This document shows positions 34,101-49,400 of a stretch of 64,000 nt of DNA, piece by piece. The notes under the pieces are model-generated. The model was not told the DNA's origin. It was given only the letters and a program-made list of their open reading frames with translations, and did no database searches. The translations under genes and the position numbers were made by a program. Positions within the stretch are counted from its first letter, which is position 1. Every line of letters begins with the position of its first letter. The DNA comes from Primula veris (lineage: Eukaryota > Streptophyta > Magnoliopsida > Ericales > Primulaceae), in contig OY821747.1 of assembly GCA_963682055.1 (NCBI GenBank), positions 33,912,126-33,976,125 on the forward strand. The letters run 5' to 3'.

Positions 34101-37100
34101 GGTACCAAAACTAGGCAGTAGCATTTTTTTCGGAATTAAAGAAGTTAGTATTATGTTTTAATTCTATTGGCTATGGACGTTTTAACGCTTAATATTATGA
34201 ACTACTGAGTTTTTCCTATTACTATTGGTACCAAAACTAGGCAGTAGCATTTTTTTCGGAATTAAAGAAGTTAGTATTATGTTTTAATACTATTGGCTAT
34301 GGACGTTTTAACGCTTAATATTATGAACTACTGAGTTTTTCCTATTACTATTGGTACCAAAACTAGGTAGTAGCATTTTTTTCGGAATTAATGACGTTAG
34401 TATTATGTTTTAATACTATTGGCTAGTGACGTTTTAACGCTTAATATTATGAACTGCTGAGTTTTTCCTATTACTATTGGTACCAAAACTAGGTAGTAGC
34501 ATTTTTTTCGGAATTAAAGACGTTAGTATTATGTTTTAATACTATTGGCTATGGAAGTTTTAACGCTTAATATTATGAACTACTGAGTTTCTCCTATTAC
34601 TATTGGTACCAAAACTAGGCAGTAGCATTTTTTTCGGAATTAAAGACGTTAGTATTATGTTTTAATACTATTGGCTATGGACGTTTTAACGCTTAATATT
34701 ATGAACTACTGAGTTTTTCCTATTACTATTGGTACCAAAACTAGGCAGTAGCATTTTTTTCGGAATTAAAGACGTTAGTATTATGTTTTAATACTATTGG
34801 CTATGGACGTTTTAACGCTTAATATTATGAACTACTGAGTTTTTCCTATTACTATTGGTACCAAAACTAGGCAGTAGCATTTTTTTCGGAATTAAAGAAG
34901 TTAGTATTATGCTTTAATTCTATTGGCTATGGACGTTTTAACGCTTAATATTATGAACTACTGAGTTTTTCCTATTACTATTCGTACCAAAACTAGGTAG
35001 TAGCATTTTTCGGAATTAAAGACGTTAGTATTATGTTTTAATACTATTGGCTATGGACGTTTGAACGCTTAATATTATGAACTACTGAGTTTTTCCTATT
35101 ACTATTGGTACCAAAACTAGGTAGTAGCATTTTTCGGAATTAAAGACGTTAGTATTATGTTTTAATACTATTGGCTATGGACGTTTTAACGCTTAATATT
35201 ATGAACTACTGAGTTTTTCCTATTACTATTGGTACCAAAACTAGGTAGTAGCATTTTTTTCGGAATTAAAGACGTTGGTATTATGTTTTAATACTATTGG
35301 CTATGGACGTTTTAACGCTTAATATTATGAGCTACTGAGTTTTTCCTATTACTATTGGTACCAAAACTAGGTAGTAGCATTTTTTTCGGAATTAAAGACG
35401 TTGGTATTATGTTTTAATACTATTGGCTATGGACGTTTTAACGCTTAATATTATGAGCTACTGAGTTTTTCCTATTACTATTGGTACCAAAACTAGGTAG
35501 TAGCATTTTTTTCGGAATTAAAGACGTTGGTATTATGTTTTAATACTATTGGCTATGGACGTTTTAACGCTTAATATTATGAGCTGCTGAGTTTTTCCTA
35601 TTACTATTCGTACCAAAACTAGGTAGTAGCATTTTTTTCGGAATTAAAGACGTTAGTATTATGTTTTAATACTATTGGCTATGGACGTTTTAACGCTTAA
35701 TATTATGAACTGCTGAGTTTTTCCTATTACTATTGGTACCAAAACTAGGCAGTAGCATTTTTTTCGGAATTAAAGACGTTAGTATTATGTTTTAATACTA
35801 TTGGCTATGGACGTTTTAACGCTTAATATTATGAACTACTGAGTTTTTCCTATTACTATTGGTACCAAAACTAGGCAGTAGCATTTTTTTCGGAATTAAG
35901 GAAGTTAGTATTATGTTTTAATTCTATTGGCTATGGACGTTTTAACGCTTAATATTATGAACTGCTGAGTTTTTCCTATTACTATTGGTACCAAAACTAG
36001 GTAGTAGCATTTTTTTCGGAATTAAAGACGTTAGTATTATGTTTTAATACTATTGGCTATGGACGTTTTAACGCTTAATATTATGAACTACTGAGTTTTT
36101 CCTATTACTATTGGTACCAAAACTAGGCAGTAGCATTTTTTTCGGAATTAAAGACGTTAGTATTATGTTTTAATACTATTGGCTATGGACGTTTTAACGC
36201 TTAATATTATGAACTACTGAGTTTTTCCTATTACTATTGGTACCAAAACTGGGCAGTAGCATTTTTTTCGGAATTAAAGAAGTTAGTATTATGTTTTAAT
36301 ACTATTGGCTATGGACGTTTTAACGCTTAATATTATGAACTACTGAGTTTTTCCTATTACTATTGGTACCAAAACTAGGTAGTAGCATTTTTTTCGGAAT
36401 TAATGACGTTAGTATTATGTTTTAATACTATTGGCTAGTGACGTTTTAACGCTTAATATTATGAACTGCTGAGTTTTTCCTATTACTATTGGTACCAAAA
36501 CTAGGTAGTAGCATTTTTTTCGGAATTAAAGACGTTAGTATTATGTTTTAATACTATTGGCTATGGAAGTTTTAACGCTTAATATTATGAACTACTGAGT
36601 TTCTCCTATTACTATTGGTACCAAAACTAGGCAGTAGCATTTTTTTCGGAATTAAAGACGTTAGTATTATGTTTTAATACTATTGGCTATGGACGTTTTA
36701 ACGCTTAATATTATGAACTACTGAGTTTTTCCTATTACTATTGGTACCAAAACTAGGCAGTAGCATTTTTTTCGGAATTAAAGACGTTAGTATTATGTTT
36801 TAATACTATTGGCTATGGACGTTTTAACGCTTAATATTATGAACTACTGAGTTTTTCCTATTACTATTGGTACCAAAACTAGGCAGTAGCATTTGTTTCG
36901 GAATTAAAGAAGTTAGTATTATGCTTTAATTCTATTGGCTATGGACGTTTTAACGCTTAATATTATGAACTACTGAGTTTTTCCTATTACTATTCGTACC
37001 AAAACTAGGTAGTAGCATTTTTCGGAATTAAAGACGTTAGTATTATGTTTTAATACTATTGGCTATGGACGTTTGAACGCTTAATATTATGAACTACTGA

Positions 37101-40100
37101 GTTTTTCCTATTACTATTGGTACCAAAACTAGGTAGTAGCATTTTTCGGAATTAAAGACGTTAGTATTATGTTTTAATACTATTGGCTATGGACGTTTTA
37201 ACGCTTAATATTATGAACTACTGAGTTTTTCCTATTACTATTGGTACCAAAACTAGGTAGTAGCATTTTTTTCGGAATTAAAGACGTTGGTATTATGTTT
37301 TAATACTATTGGCTATGGACGTTTTAACGCTTAATATTATGAGCTACTGAGTTTTTCCTATTACTATTGGTACCAAAACTAGGTAGTAGCATTTTTTTCG
37401 GAATTAAAGACGTTGGTATTATGTTTTAATACTATTGGCTATGGACGTTTTAACGCTTAATATTATGAGCTACTGAGTTTTTCCTATTACTATTGGTACC
37501 AAAACTAGGTAGTAGCATTTTTTTCGGAATTAAAGACGTTGGTATTATGTTTTAATACTATTGGCTATGGACGTTTTAACGCTTAATATTATGAGCTGCT
37601 GAGTTTTTCCTATTACTATTCGTACCAAAACTAGGTAGTAGCATTTTTTTCGGAATTAAAGACGTTAGTATTATGTTTTAATACTATTGGCTATGGACGT
37701 TTTAACGCTTAATATTATGAACTGCTGAGTTTTTCCTATTACTATTGGTACCAAAACTAGGCAGTAGCATTTTTTTCGGAATTAAAGACGTTAGTATTAT
37801 GTTTTAATACTATTGGCTATGGACGTTTTAACGCTTAATATTATGAACTACTGAGTTTTTCCTATTACTATTGGTACCAAAACTAGGCAGTAGCATTTTT
37901 TTCGGAATTAAGGAAGTTAGTATTATGTTTTAATTCTATTGGCTATGGACGTTTTAACGCTTAATATTATGAACTGCTGAGTTTTTCCTATTACTATTGG
38001 TACCAAAACTAGGTAGTAGCATTTTTTTCGGAATTAAAGACGTTAGTATTATGTTTTAATACTATTGGCTATGGACGTTTTAACGCTTAATATTATGAAC
38101 TACTGAGTTTTTCCTATTACTATTGGTACCAAAACTAGGCAGTAGCATTTTTTTCGGAATTAAAGACGTTAGTATTATGTTTTAATACTATTGGCTATGG
38201 ACGTTTTAACGCTTAATATTATGAACTACTGAGTTTTTCCTATTACTATTGGTACCAAAACTGGGCAGTAGCATTTTTTTCGGAATTAAAGACGTTAGTA
38301 TTATGTTTTAATACTATTGGCTATGGACGTTTTAACGCTTAATATTATGAACTACTGAGTTTTTCCTATTACTATTGGTACCAAAACTAGGCAGTAGCAT
38401 TTTTTTCGGAATTAAAGAAGTTAGTATTATGTTTTAATTCTATTGGCTATGGACGTTTTAACGCTTAATATTATGAACTACTGAGTTTTTCCTATTACTA
38501 TTCGTACCAAAACTAGGTAGTAGCATTTTTCGGAATTAAAGACGTTAGTATTATGTTTTAATACTATTGGCTATGGACGTTTTAACGCTTAATATTATGA
38601 ACTACTGAGTTTTTCCTATTACTATTGGTACCAAAACTAGGCAGTAGCATTTTTTTCGGAATTAAAGACGTTAGTATTATGTTTTAATACTATTGGCTAT
38701 GGACGTTTTAACGCTTAATATTATGAACTACTGAGTTTTTCCTATTACTATTGGTACCAAAACTAGGCAGTAGCATTTTTTTCGGAATTAAAGACGTTAG
38801 TATTATGTTTTAATACTATTGGCTATGGACGTTTTAACGCTTAATATTATGAACTACTGAGTTTTTCCTATTACTATTGGTACCAAAACTAGGTAGTAGC
38901 ATTTTTTTCGGAATTAAAGACGTTAGTATTATGTTTTAATACTATTGGCTATGGACGTTTTAACGCTTAATATTATGAACTACTGAGTTTTTCCTATTAC
39001 TATTCGTACCAAAACTAGGTAGTAGCATTTTTTTCGGAATTAAAGACGTTAGTATTATGTTTTAATACTATTGGCTATAGACGTTTTAACGCTTAATATT
39101 ATGAACTGCTGAGTTTTTCCTATTACTATTCGTACCAAAACTAGGTAGTAGCATTTTTCGGAATTAAAGACGTTAGTATTTTGTTTTAATACTATTGGCT
39201 ATGGACGTTTTAACGCTTAATATTATGAACTGCTGAGTTTTTCCTATTACTATTCGTACTAAAACTAGGTAGTAGCATTTTTTTCGGAATTAAAGACATT
39301 AGTATTATGTTTTAATACTATTGGCTATGGACGTTTTAACGCTTAATATTATGAACTACTGAGTTTTTCCTATTACTATTCGTACCAAAACTAGGTAGTA
39401 GCATTTTTTTCGGAATTAAAGACGTTAGTATTATGTTTTAATACTATTGGCTATAGACGTTTTAACGCTTAATATTATGAACTGCTGAGTTTTTCCTATT
39501 ACTATTCGTACCAAAACTAGGTAGTAGCATTTTTCGGAATTAAAGACGTTAGTATTATGTTTTAATACTATTGGCTATGGACGTTTTAACGCTTAATATT
39601 ATGAACTGCTGAGTTTTTCCTATTACTATTGGTACCAAAACTAGGGAGTAGCATTTTTTTCGGAATTAAAGACGTTAGTATTATGTTTTAATACTATTGT
39701 CTATGGACGTTTTAACGCTTAATATTATGAACTACTGAGTTTTTCCTATTACTATTGGTACCAAAACTAGGTAGTAGCATTTTTTTCGGAATTAAAGACG
39801 TTAGTATTATGTTTTAATACTATTGGCTATGGACGTTTTAACGCTTAATATTATGAACTACTGAGTTTTTCCTATTACTATTCGTACCAAAACTAGGTAG
39901 TAGCATTTTTTTCGGAATTAAAGACGTTAGTATTATGTTTTAATACTATTGGCTATGGACGTTTTAACGCTTAATATTATGAACTGCTGAGTTTTTCCTA
40001 TTACTATTCGTACCAAAACTAGGTAGTAGCATTTTTTTCGGAATTAAAGACGTTAGTATTATGTTTTAATACTATTGGCTATGGACGTTTTAACGCTTAA

Positions 40101-43100
40101 TATTATGAACTGCTGAGTTTTTCCTATTACTATTGGTACCAAAACTAGGTAGTAGCATTTTTTTCGGAATTAAAGACGTTAGTATTATGTTTTAATACTA
40201 TTGGCTATGGACGTTTTAACGCTTAATATTATGAACTGCTGAGTTTTTCCTATTACTATTGGTACCAAAACTAGGGAGTAGCATTTTTTTCGGAATTAAA
40301 GACGTTAGTATTATGTTTTAATACTATTGGCTATGGACGTTTTAACGCTTAATATTATGAACTGCTGAGTTTTTCCTATTACTATTGGTACCAAAACTAG
40401 GCAGTAGCATTTTTTTCGGAATTAAAGAAGTTAGTATTATGTTTTAATTCTATTGGCTATGGACGTTTTAACGCTTAATATTATGAACTACTGAGTTTTT
40501 CCTATTACTATTCGTACCAAAACTAGGTAGTAGCATTTTTCGGAATTAAAGACGTTAGTATTATGTTTTAATACTATTGGCTATGGACGTTTTAACGCTT
40601 AATATTATGAACTACTGAGTTTTTCCTATTACTATTGGTACCAAAACTAGGCAGTAGCATTTTTTTCGGAATTAAAGACGTTAGTATTATGTTTTAATAC
40701 TATTGGCTATGGACGTTTTAACGCTTAATATTATGAACTACTGAGTTTTTCCTATTACTATTGGTACCAAAACTAGGCAGTAGCATTTTTTTCGGAATTA
40801 AAGAAGTTAGTATTATGTTTTAATTCTATTGGCTATGGACGTTTTAACGCTTAATATTATGAACTGCTGAGTTTTTCCTATTACTATTGGTACCAAAACT
40901 AGGTAGTAGCATTTTTTTCGGAATTAAAGACGTTAGTATTATGTTTTAATACTATTGGCTATGGACGTTTTAACGCTTAATATTATGAACTACTGAGTTT
41001 TTCCTATTACTATTGGTACCAAAACTAGGCAGTAGCATTTTTTTCGGAATTAAAGACGTTAGTATTATGTTTTAATACTATTGGCTATGGACGTTTTAAC
41101 GCTTAATATTATGAACTGCTGAGTTTTTCCTATTACTATTGGTACCAAAACTAGGTAGTAGCATTTTTTTCGGAATTAAAGACGTTAGTATTATGTTTTA
41201 ATACTATTGGCTATGGACGTTTTAACGCTTAATATTATGAACTACTGAGTTTTTCCTATTACTATTGGTACCAAAAGTAGGTAGTAGCATTTTTCGGAAT
41301 TAAAGACGTTAGTATTATGTTTTAATACTATTGGCTATGGACGTTTTAACGCTTAATATTATGAACTACTGAGTTTTTCCTATTACTATTGGTACCAAAA
41401 CTAGGTAGTAGCATTTTTTTCGGAATTAAAGACGTTAGTATTATGTTTTAATACTATTGGCTATGGACGTTTTAACGCTTAATATTATGAACTACTGAGT
41501 TTTTCCTATTACTATTGGTACCAAAACTAGGCAGTAGCATTTTTTTCGGAATTAAAGACGTTAGTATTATGTTTTAATACTATTGGCTATGGACGTTTTA
41601 ACGCTTAATATTATGAACTACTGAGTTTTTCCTATTACTATTGGTACCAAAACTAGGCAGTAGCATTTTTTTCGGAATTAAAGACGTTAGTATTATGTTT
41701 TAATACTATTGGCTATGGACGTTTTAATGCTTAATATTATGAACTACTGAGTTTTTCCTATTACTATTGGTACCAAAACTAGGCAGTAGCATTTTTTTCG
41801 GAATTAAAGAAGTTAGTATTATGTTTTAATTCTATTGGCTATGGACGTTTTAACGCTTAATATTATGAACTACTGAGTTTTTCCTATTACTATTGGTACC
41901 AAAACTAGGCAGTAGCATTTTTTTCGGAATTAAAGAAGTTAGTATTATGTTTTAATACTATTGGCTATGGACGTTTTAACGCTTAATATTATGAACTACT
42001 GAGTTTTTCCTATTACTATTGGTACCAAAACTAGGTAGTAGCATTTTTTTCGGAATTAATGACGTTAGTATTATGTTTTAATACTATTGGCTAGTGACGT
42101 TTTAACGCTTAATATTATGAACTGCTGAGTTTTTCCTATTACTATTGGTACCAAAACTAGGTAGTAGCATTTTTTTCGGAATTAAAGACGTTAGTATTAT
42201 GTTTTAATACTATTGGCTATGGAAGTTTTAACGCTTAATATTATGAACTACTGAGTTTCTCCTATTACTATTGGTACCAAAACTAGGCAGTAGCATTTTT
42301 TTCGGAATTAAAGACGTTAGTATTATGTTTTAATACTATTGGCTATGGACGTTTTAACGCTTAATATTATGAACTACTGAGTTTTTCCTATTACTATTGG
42401 TACCAAAACTAGGCAGTAGCATTTTTTTCGGAATTAAAGACGTTAGTATTATGTTTTAATACTATTGGCTATGGACGTTTTAACGCTTAATATTATGAAC
42501 TACTGAGTTTTTCCTATTACTATTGGTACCAAAACTAGGCAGTAGCATTTTTTTCGGAATTAAAGAAGTTAGTATTATGCTTTAATTCTATTGGCTATGG
42601 ACGTTTTAACGCTTAATATTATGAACTACTGAGTTTTTCCTATTACTATTCGTACCAAAACTAGGTAGTAGCATTTTTCGGAATTAAAGACGTTAGTATT
42701 ATGTTTTAATACTATTGGCTATGGACGTTTGAACGCTTAATATTATGAACTACTGAGTTTTTCCTATTACTATTGGTACCAAAACTAGGTAGTAGCATTT
42801 TTCGGAATTAAAGACGTTAGTATTATGTTTTAATACTATTGGCTATGGACGTTTTAACGCTTAATATTATGAACTACTGAGTTTTTCCTATTACTATTGG
42901 TACCAAAACTAGGTAGTAGCATTTTTTTCGGAATTAAAGACGTTGGTATTATGTTTTAATACTATTGGCTATGGACGTTTTAACGCTTAATATTATGAGC
43001 TACTGAGTTTTTCCTATTACTATTGGTACCAAAACTAGGTAGTAGCATTTTTTTCGGAATTAAAGACGTTGGTATTATGTTTTAATACTATTGGCTATGG

Positions 43101-46100
43101 ACGTTTTAACGCTTAATATTATGAGCTACTGAGTTTTTCCTATTACTATTGGTACCAAAACTAGGTAGTAGCATTTTTTTCGGAATTAAAGACGTTGGTA
43201 TTATGTTTTAATACTATTGGCTATGGACGTTTTAACGCTTAATATTATGAGCTGCTGAGTTTTTCCTATTACTATTCGTACCAAAACTAGGTAGTAGCAT
43301 TTTTTTCGGAATTAAAGACGTTAGTATTATGTTTTAATACTATTGGCTATGGACGTTTTAACGCTTAATATTATGAACTGCTGAGTTTTTCCTATTACTA
43401 TTGGTACCAAAACTAGGCAGTAGCATTTTTTTCGGAATTAAAGACGTTAGTATTATGTTTTAATACTATTGGCTATGGACGTTTTAACGCTTAATATTAT
43501 GAACTACTGAGTTTTTCCTATTACTATTGGTACCAAAACTAGGCAGTAGCATTTTTTTCGGAATTAAGGAAGTTAGTATTATGTTTTAATTCTATTGGCT
43601 ATGGACGTTTTAACGCTTAATATTATGAACTGCTGAGTTTTTCCTATTACTATTGGTACCAAAACTAGGTAGTAGCATTTTTTTCGGAATTAAAGACGTT
43701 AGTATTATGTTTTAATACTATTGGCTATGGACGTTTTAACGCTTAATATTATGAACTACTGAGTTTTTCCTATTACTATTGGTACCAAAACTAGGCAGTA
43801 GCATTTTTTTCGGAATTAAAGACGTTAGTATTATGTTTTAATACTATTGGCTATGGACGTTTTAACGCTTAATATTATGAACTACTGAGTTTTTCCTATT
43901 ACTATTGGTACCAAAACTGGGCAGTAGCATTTTTTTCGGAATTAAAGAAGTTAGTATTATGTTTTAATACTATTGGCTATGGACGTTTTAACGCTTAATA
44001 TTATGAACTACTGAGTTTTTCCTATTACTATTGGTACCAAAACTAGGTAGTAGCATTTTTTTCGGAATTAATGACGTTAGTATTATGTTTTAATACTATT
44101 GGCTAGTGACGTTTTAACGCTTAATATTATGAACTGCTGAGTTTTTCCTATTACTATTGGTACCAAAACTAGGTAGTAGCATTTTTTTCGGAATTAAAGA
44201 CGTTAGTATTATGTTTTAATACTATTGGCTATGGAAGTTTTAACGCTTAATATTATGAACTACTGAGTTTCTCCTATTACTATTGGTACCAAAACTAGGC
44301 AGTAGCATTTTTTTCGGAATTAAAGACGTTAGTATTATGTTTTAATACTATTGGCTATGGACGTTTTAACGCTTAATATTATGAACTACTGAGTTTTTCC
44401 TATTACTATTGGTACCAAAACTAGGCAGTAGCATTTTTTTCGGAATTAAAGACGTTAGTATTATGTTTTAATACTATTGGCTATGGACGTTTTAACGCTT
44501 AATATTATGAACTACTGAGTTTTTCCTATTACTATTGGTACCAAAACTAGGCAGTAGCATTTGTTTCGGAATTAAAGAAGTTAGTATTATGCTTTAATTC
44601 TATTGGCTATGGACGTTTTAACGCTTAATATTATGAACTACTGAGTTTTTCCTATTACTATTCGTACCAAAACTAGGTAGTAGCATTTTTCGGAATTAAA
44701 GACGTTAGTATTATGTTTTAATACTATTGGCTATGGACGTTTGAACGCTTAATATTATGAACTACTGAGTTTTTCCTATTACTATTGGTACCAAAACTAG
44801 GTAGTAGCATTTTTCGGAATTAAAGACGTTAGTATTATGTTTTAATACTATTGGCTATGGACGTTTTAACGCTTAATATTATGAACTACTGAGTTTTTCC
44901 TATTACTATTGGTACCAAAACTAGGTAGTAGCATTTTTTTCGGAATTAAAGACGTTGGTATTATGTTTTAATACTATTGGCTATGGACGTTTTAACGCTT
45001 AATATTATGAGCTACTGAGTTTTTCCTATTACTATTGGTACCAAAACTAGGTAGTAGCATTTTTTTCGGAATTAAAGACGTTGGTATTATGTTTTAATAC
45101 TATTGGCTATGGACGTTTTAACGCTTAATATTATGAGCTACTGAGTTTTTCCTATTACTATTGGTACCAAAACTAGGTAGTAGCATTTTTTTCGGAATTA
45201 AAGACGTTGGTATTATGTTTTAATACTATTGGCTATGGACGTTTTAACGCTTAATATTATGAGCTGCTGAGTTTTTCCTATTACTATTCGTACCAAAACT
45301 AGGTAGTAGCATTTTTTTCGGAATTAAAGACGTTAGTATTATGTTTTAATACTATTGGCTATGGACGTTTTAACGCTTAATATTATGAACTGCTGAGTTT
45401 TTCCTATTACTATTGGTACCAAAACTAGGCAGTAGCATTTTTTTCGGAATTAAAGACGTTAGTATTATGTTTTAATACTATTGGCTATGGACGTTTTAAC
45501 GCTTAATATTATGAACTACTGAGTTTTTCCTATTACTATTGGTACCAAAACTAGGCAGTAGCATTTTTTTCGGAATTAAGGAAGTTAGTATTATGTTTTA
45601 ATTCTATTGGCTATGGACGTTTTAACGCTTAATATTATGAACTGCTGAGTTTTTCCTATTACTATTGGTACCAAAACTAGGTAGTAGCATTTTTTTCGGA
45701 ATTAAAGACGTTAGTATTATGTTTTAATACTATTGGCTATGGACGTTTTAACGCTTAATATTATGAACTACTGAGTTTTTCCTATTACTATTGGTACCAA
45801 AACTAGGCAGTAGCATTTTTTTCGGAATTAAAGACGTTAGTATTATGTTTTAATACTATTGGCTATGGACGTTTTAACGCTTAATATTATGAACTACTGA
45901 GTTTTTCCTATTACTATTGGTACCAAAACTGGGCAGTAGCATTTTTTTCGGAATTAAAGACGTTAGTATTATGTTTTAATACTATTGGCTATGGACGTTT
46001 TAACGCTTAATATTATGAACTACTGAGTTTTTCCTATTACTATTGGTACCAAAACTAGGCAGTAGCATTTTTTTCGGAATTAAAGAAGTTAGTATTATGT

Positions 46101-46450
46101 TTTAATTCTATTGGCTATGGACGTTTTAACGCTTAATATTATGAACTACTGAGTTTTTCCTATTACTATTCGTACCAAAACTAGGTAGTAGCATTTTTCG
46201 GAATTAAAGACGTTAGTATTATGTTTTAATACTATTGGCTATGGACGTTTTAACGCTTAATATTATGAACTACTGAGTTTTTCCTATTACTATTGGTACC
46301 AAAACTAGGCAGTAGCATTTTTTTCGGAATTAAAGACGTTAGTATTATGTTTTAATACTATTGGCTATGGACGTTTTAACGCTTAATATTATGAACTACT
46401 GAGTTTTTCCTATTACTATTGGTACCAAAACTAGGCAGTAGCATTTTTTT
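31130..46450 (+). repeat. Higher-order structure: about 7.67-kb block in two tandem copies
   Basis: Rare variants recur at exactly 7668 bp, for example TATTTTG (31501 and 39169 by the GACG before it), GACATTAG (31627 and 39295) and TAATGACG (34383 and 42051). The copies run about 31.13-38.80 and 38.80-46.45 kb. The spacing equals 61 monomers (52 of 126 bp and 9 of 124 bp). Within each block a 2012-bp, 16-monomer unit is duplicated (TAATGACG at 34383/36395 and 42051/44063). Confidence 0.9.
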
Positions 46451-49400
46451 CGGAATTAAAGAAGTTAGTATTATGTTTTAATTCTATTGGCTATGGACGT
46501 TTTAACGCTTAATATTATGAACTGCTGAGTTTTTCCTATTACTATTGGTACCAAAACTAGGTAGTAGCATTTTTTTCGGAATTAAAGACGTTAGTATTAT
46601 GTTTTAATACTATTGGCTATGGACGTTTTAACGCTTAATATTATGAACTACTGAGTTTTTCCTATTACTATTGGTACCAAAACTAGGCAGTAGCATTTTT
46701 TTCGGAATTAAAGACGTTAGTATTATGTTTTAATACTATTGGCTATGGACGTTTTAACGCTTAATATTATGAACTACTGAGTTTTTCCTATTACTATTGG
46801 TACCAAAACTAGGCAGTAGCATTTTTTTCGGAATTAAAGACGTTAGTATTATGTTTTAATACTATTGGCTATGGACGTTTTAACGCTTAATATTATGAAC
46901 TACTGAGTTTTTCCTATTACTATTGGTACCAAAACTAGGCAGTAGCATTTTTTTCGGAATTAAAGAAGTTAGTATTATGTTTTAATTCTATTGGCTATGG
47001 ACGTTTTAACGCTTAATATTATGAACTACTGAGTTTTTCCTATTACTATTCGTACCAAAACTAGGTAGTAGCATTTTTCGGAATTAAAGACGTTAGTATT
47101 ATGTTTTAATTCTATTGGCTATGGACGTTTGAACGCTTAATATTATGAACTACTGAGTTTTTCCTATTACTATTCGTACCAAAACTAGGTAGTAGCATTT
47201 TTCGGAATTAAAGACGTTAGTATTATGTTTTAATACTATTGGCTATGGACGTTTGAACGCTTAATATTATGAACTACTGAGTTTTTCCTATTACTATTGG
47301 TACCAAAACTAGGTAGTAGCATTTTTCGGAATTAAAGACGTTAGTATTATGTTTTAATACTATTGGCTATGGACGTTTTAACGCTTAATATTATGAACTA
47401 CTGAGTTTTTCCTATTACTATTGGTACCAAAACTAGGTAGTAGCATTTTTTTCGGAATTAAAGACGTTGGTATTATGTTTTAATACTATTGGCTATGGAC
47501 GTTTTAACGCTTAATATTATGAGCTACTGAGTTTTTCCTATTACTATTGGTACCAAAACTAGGTAGTAGCATTTTTTTCGGAATTAAAGACGGTGGTATT
47601 ATGTTTTAATACTATTGGCTATGGACGTTTTAACGCTTAATATTATGAGCTACTGAGTTTTTCCTATTACTATTGGTACCAAAACTAGGTAGTAGCATTT
47701 TTTTCGGAATTAAAGACGTTGGTATTATGTTTTAATACTATTGGCTATGGACGTTTTAACGCTTAATATTATGAGCTGCTGAGTTTTTCCTATTACTATT
47801 GGTACCAAAACTAGGTAGTAGCATTTTTTTCGGAATTAAAGACGTTGGTATTATGTTTTAATACTATTGGCTATGGACGTTTTAACGCTTAATATTATGA
47901 GCTGCTGAGTTTTTCCTATTACTATTCGTACCAAAACTAGGTAGTAGCATTTTTTTCGGAATTAAAGACGTTAGTATTATGTTTTAATACTATTGGCTAT
48001 GGACGTTTTAACGCTTAATATTATGAACTGCTGAGTTTTTCCTATTACTATTGGTACCAAAACTAGGTAGTAGCATTTTTTTCGGAATTAAAGACGTTAG
48101 TATTATGTTTTAATACTATTGGCTATGGACGTTTTAACGCTTAATATTATGAACTGCTGAGTTTTTCCTATTACTATTGGTACCAAAACTAGGTAGTAGC
48201 ATTTTTCGGAATTAAAGACGTTAGTATTATGTTTTAATACTATTGGCTATGGACGTTTTAACGCTTAATATTATGAACTACTGAGTTTTTCGTATTACTA
48301 TTGGTACTAAAACTAGGCAGTAGCATTTTTTTCGGAATTAAAGACGTTAGTATTATGTTTTAATACTATTGGCTATGGACGTTTTAACGCTTAATATTAT
48401 GAACTGCTGAGTTTTTCCTATTACTATTGGTACCAAAACTAGGTAGTAGCATTTTTCGGAATTAAAGACGTTAGTATTATGTTTTAATACTATTGGCTAT
48501 GGACGTTTTAACGCTTAATATTATGAACTACTGAGTTTTTCGTATTACTATTGGTACCAAAACTAGGCAGTAGCATTTTTTTCGGAATTAAAGACGTTAG
48601 TATTATGTTTTAATACTATTGGCTATGGACGTTTTAACGCTTAATATTATGAACTACTGAGTTTTTCCTATTACTATTGGTACCAAAACTAGGCAGTAGC
48701 ATTTTTTTCGGAATTAAAGACGTTAGTATTATGTTTTAATACTATTGGCTATGGACGTTTTAACGCTTAATATTATGAACTACTGAGTTTTTCCTATTAC
48801 TATTGGTACCAAAACTAGGCAGTAGCATTTTTTTCGGAATTAAAGAAGTTAGTATTATGTTTTAATTCTATTGGCTATGGACGTTTTAACGCTTAATATT
48901 ATGAACTACTGAGTTTTTCCTATTACTATTGGTACCAAAACTAGGCAGTAGCATTTTTTTCGGAATTAAAGAAGTTAGTATTATGTTTTAATACTATTGG
49001 CTATGGACGTTTTAACGCTTAATATTATGAACTACTGAGTTTTTCCTATTACTATTGGTACCAAAACTAGGTAGTAGCATTTTTTTCGGAATTAAAGACG
49101 TTAGTATTATGTTTTAATACTATTGGCTATGGACGTTTTAACGCTTAATATTATGAACTACTGAGTTTTTCCTATTACTATTCGTACCAAAACTAGGTAG
49201 TAGCATTTTTCGGAATTAAAGACGTTAGTATTATGTTTTAATACTATTGGCTATGGACGTTTTAACGCTTAATATTATGAACTACTGAGTTTTTCCTATT
49301 ACTATTCGTACCAAAACTAGGTAGTAGCATTTTTTTCGGAATTAAAGACGTTAGTATTATGTTTTAATACTATTGGCTATGGACGTTTTAACGCTTAATA

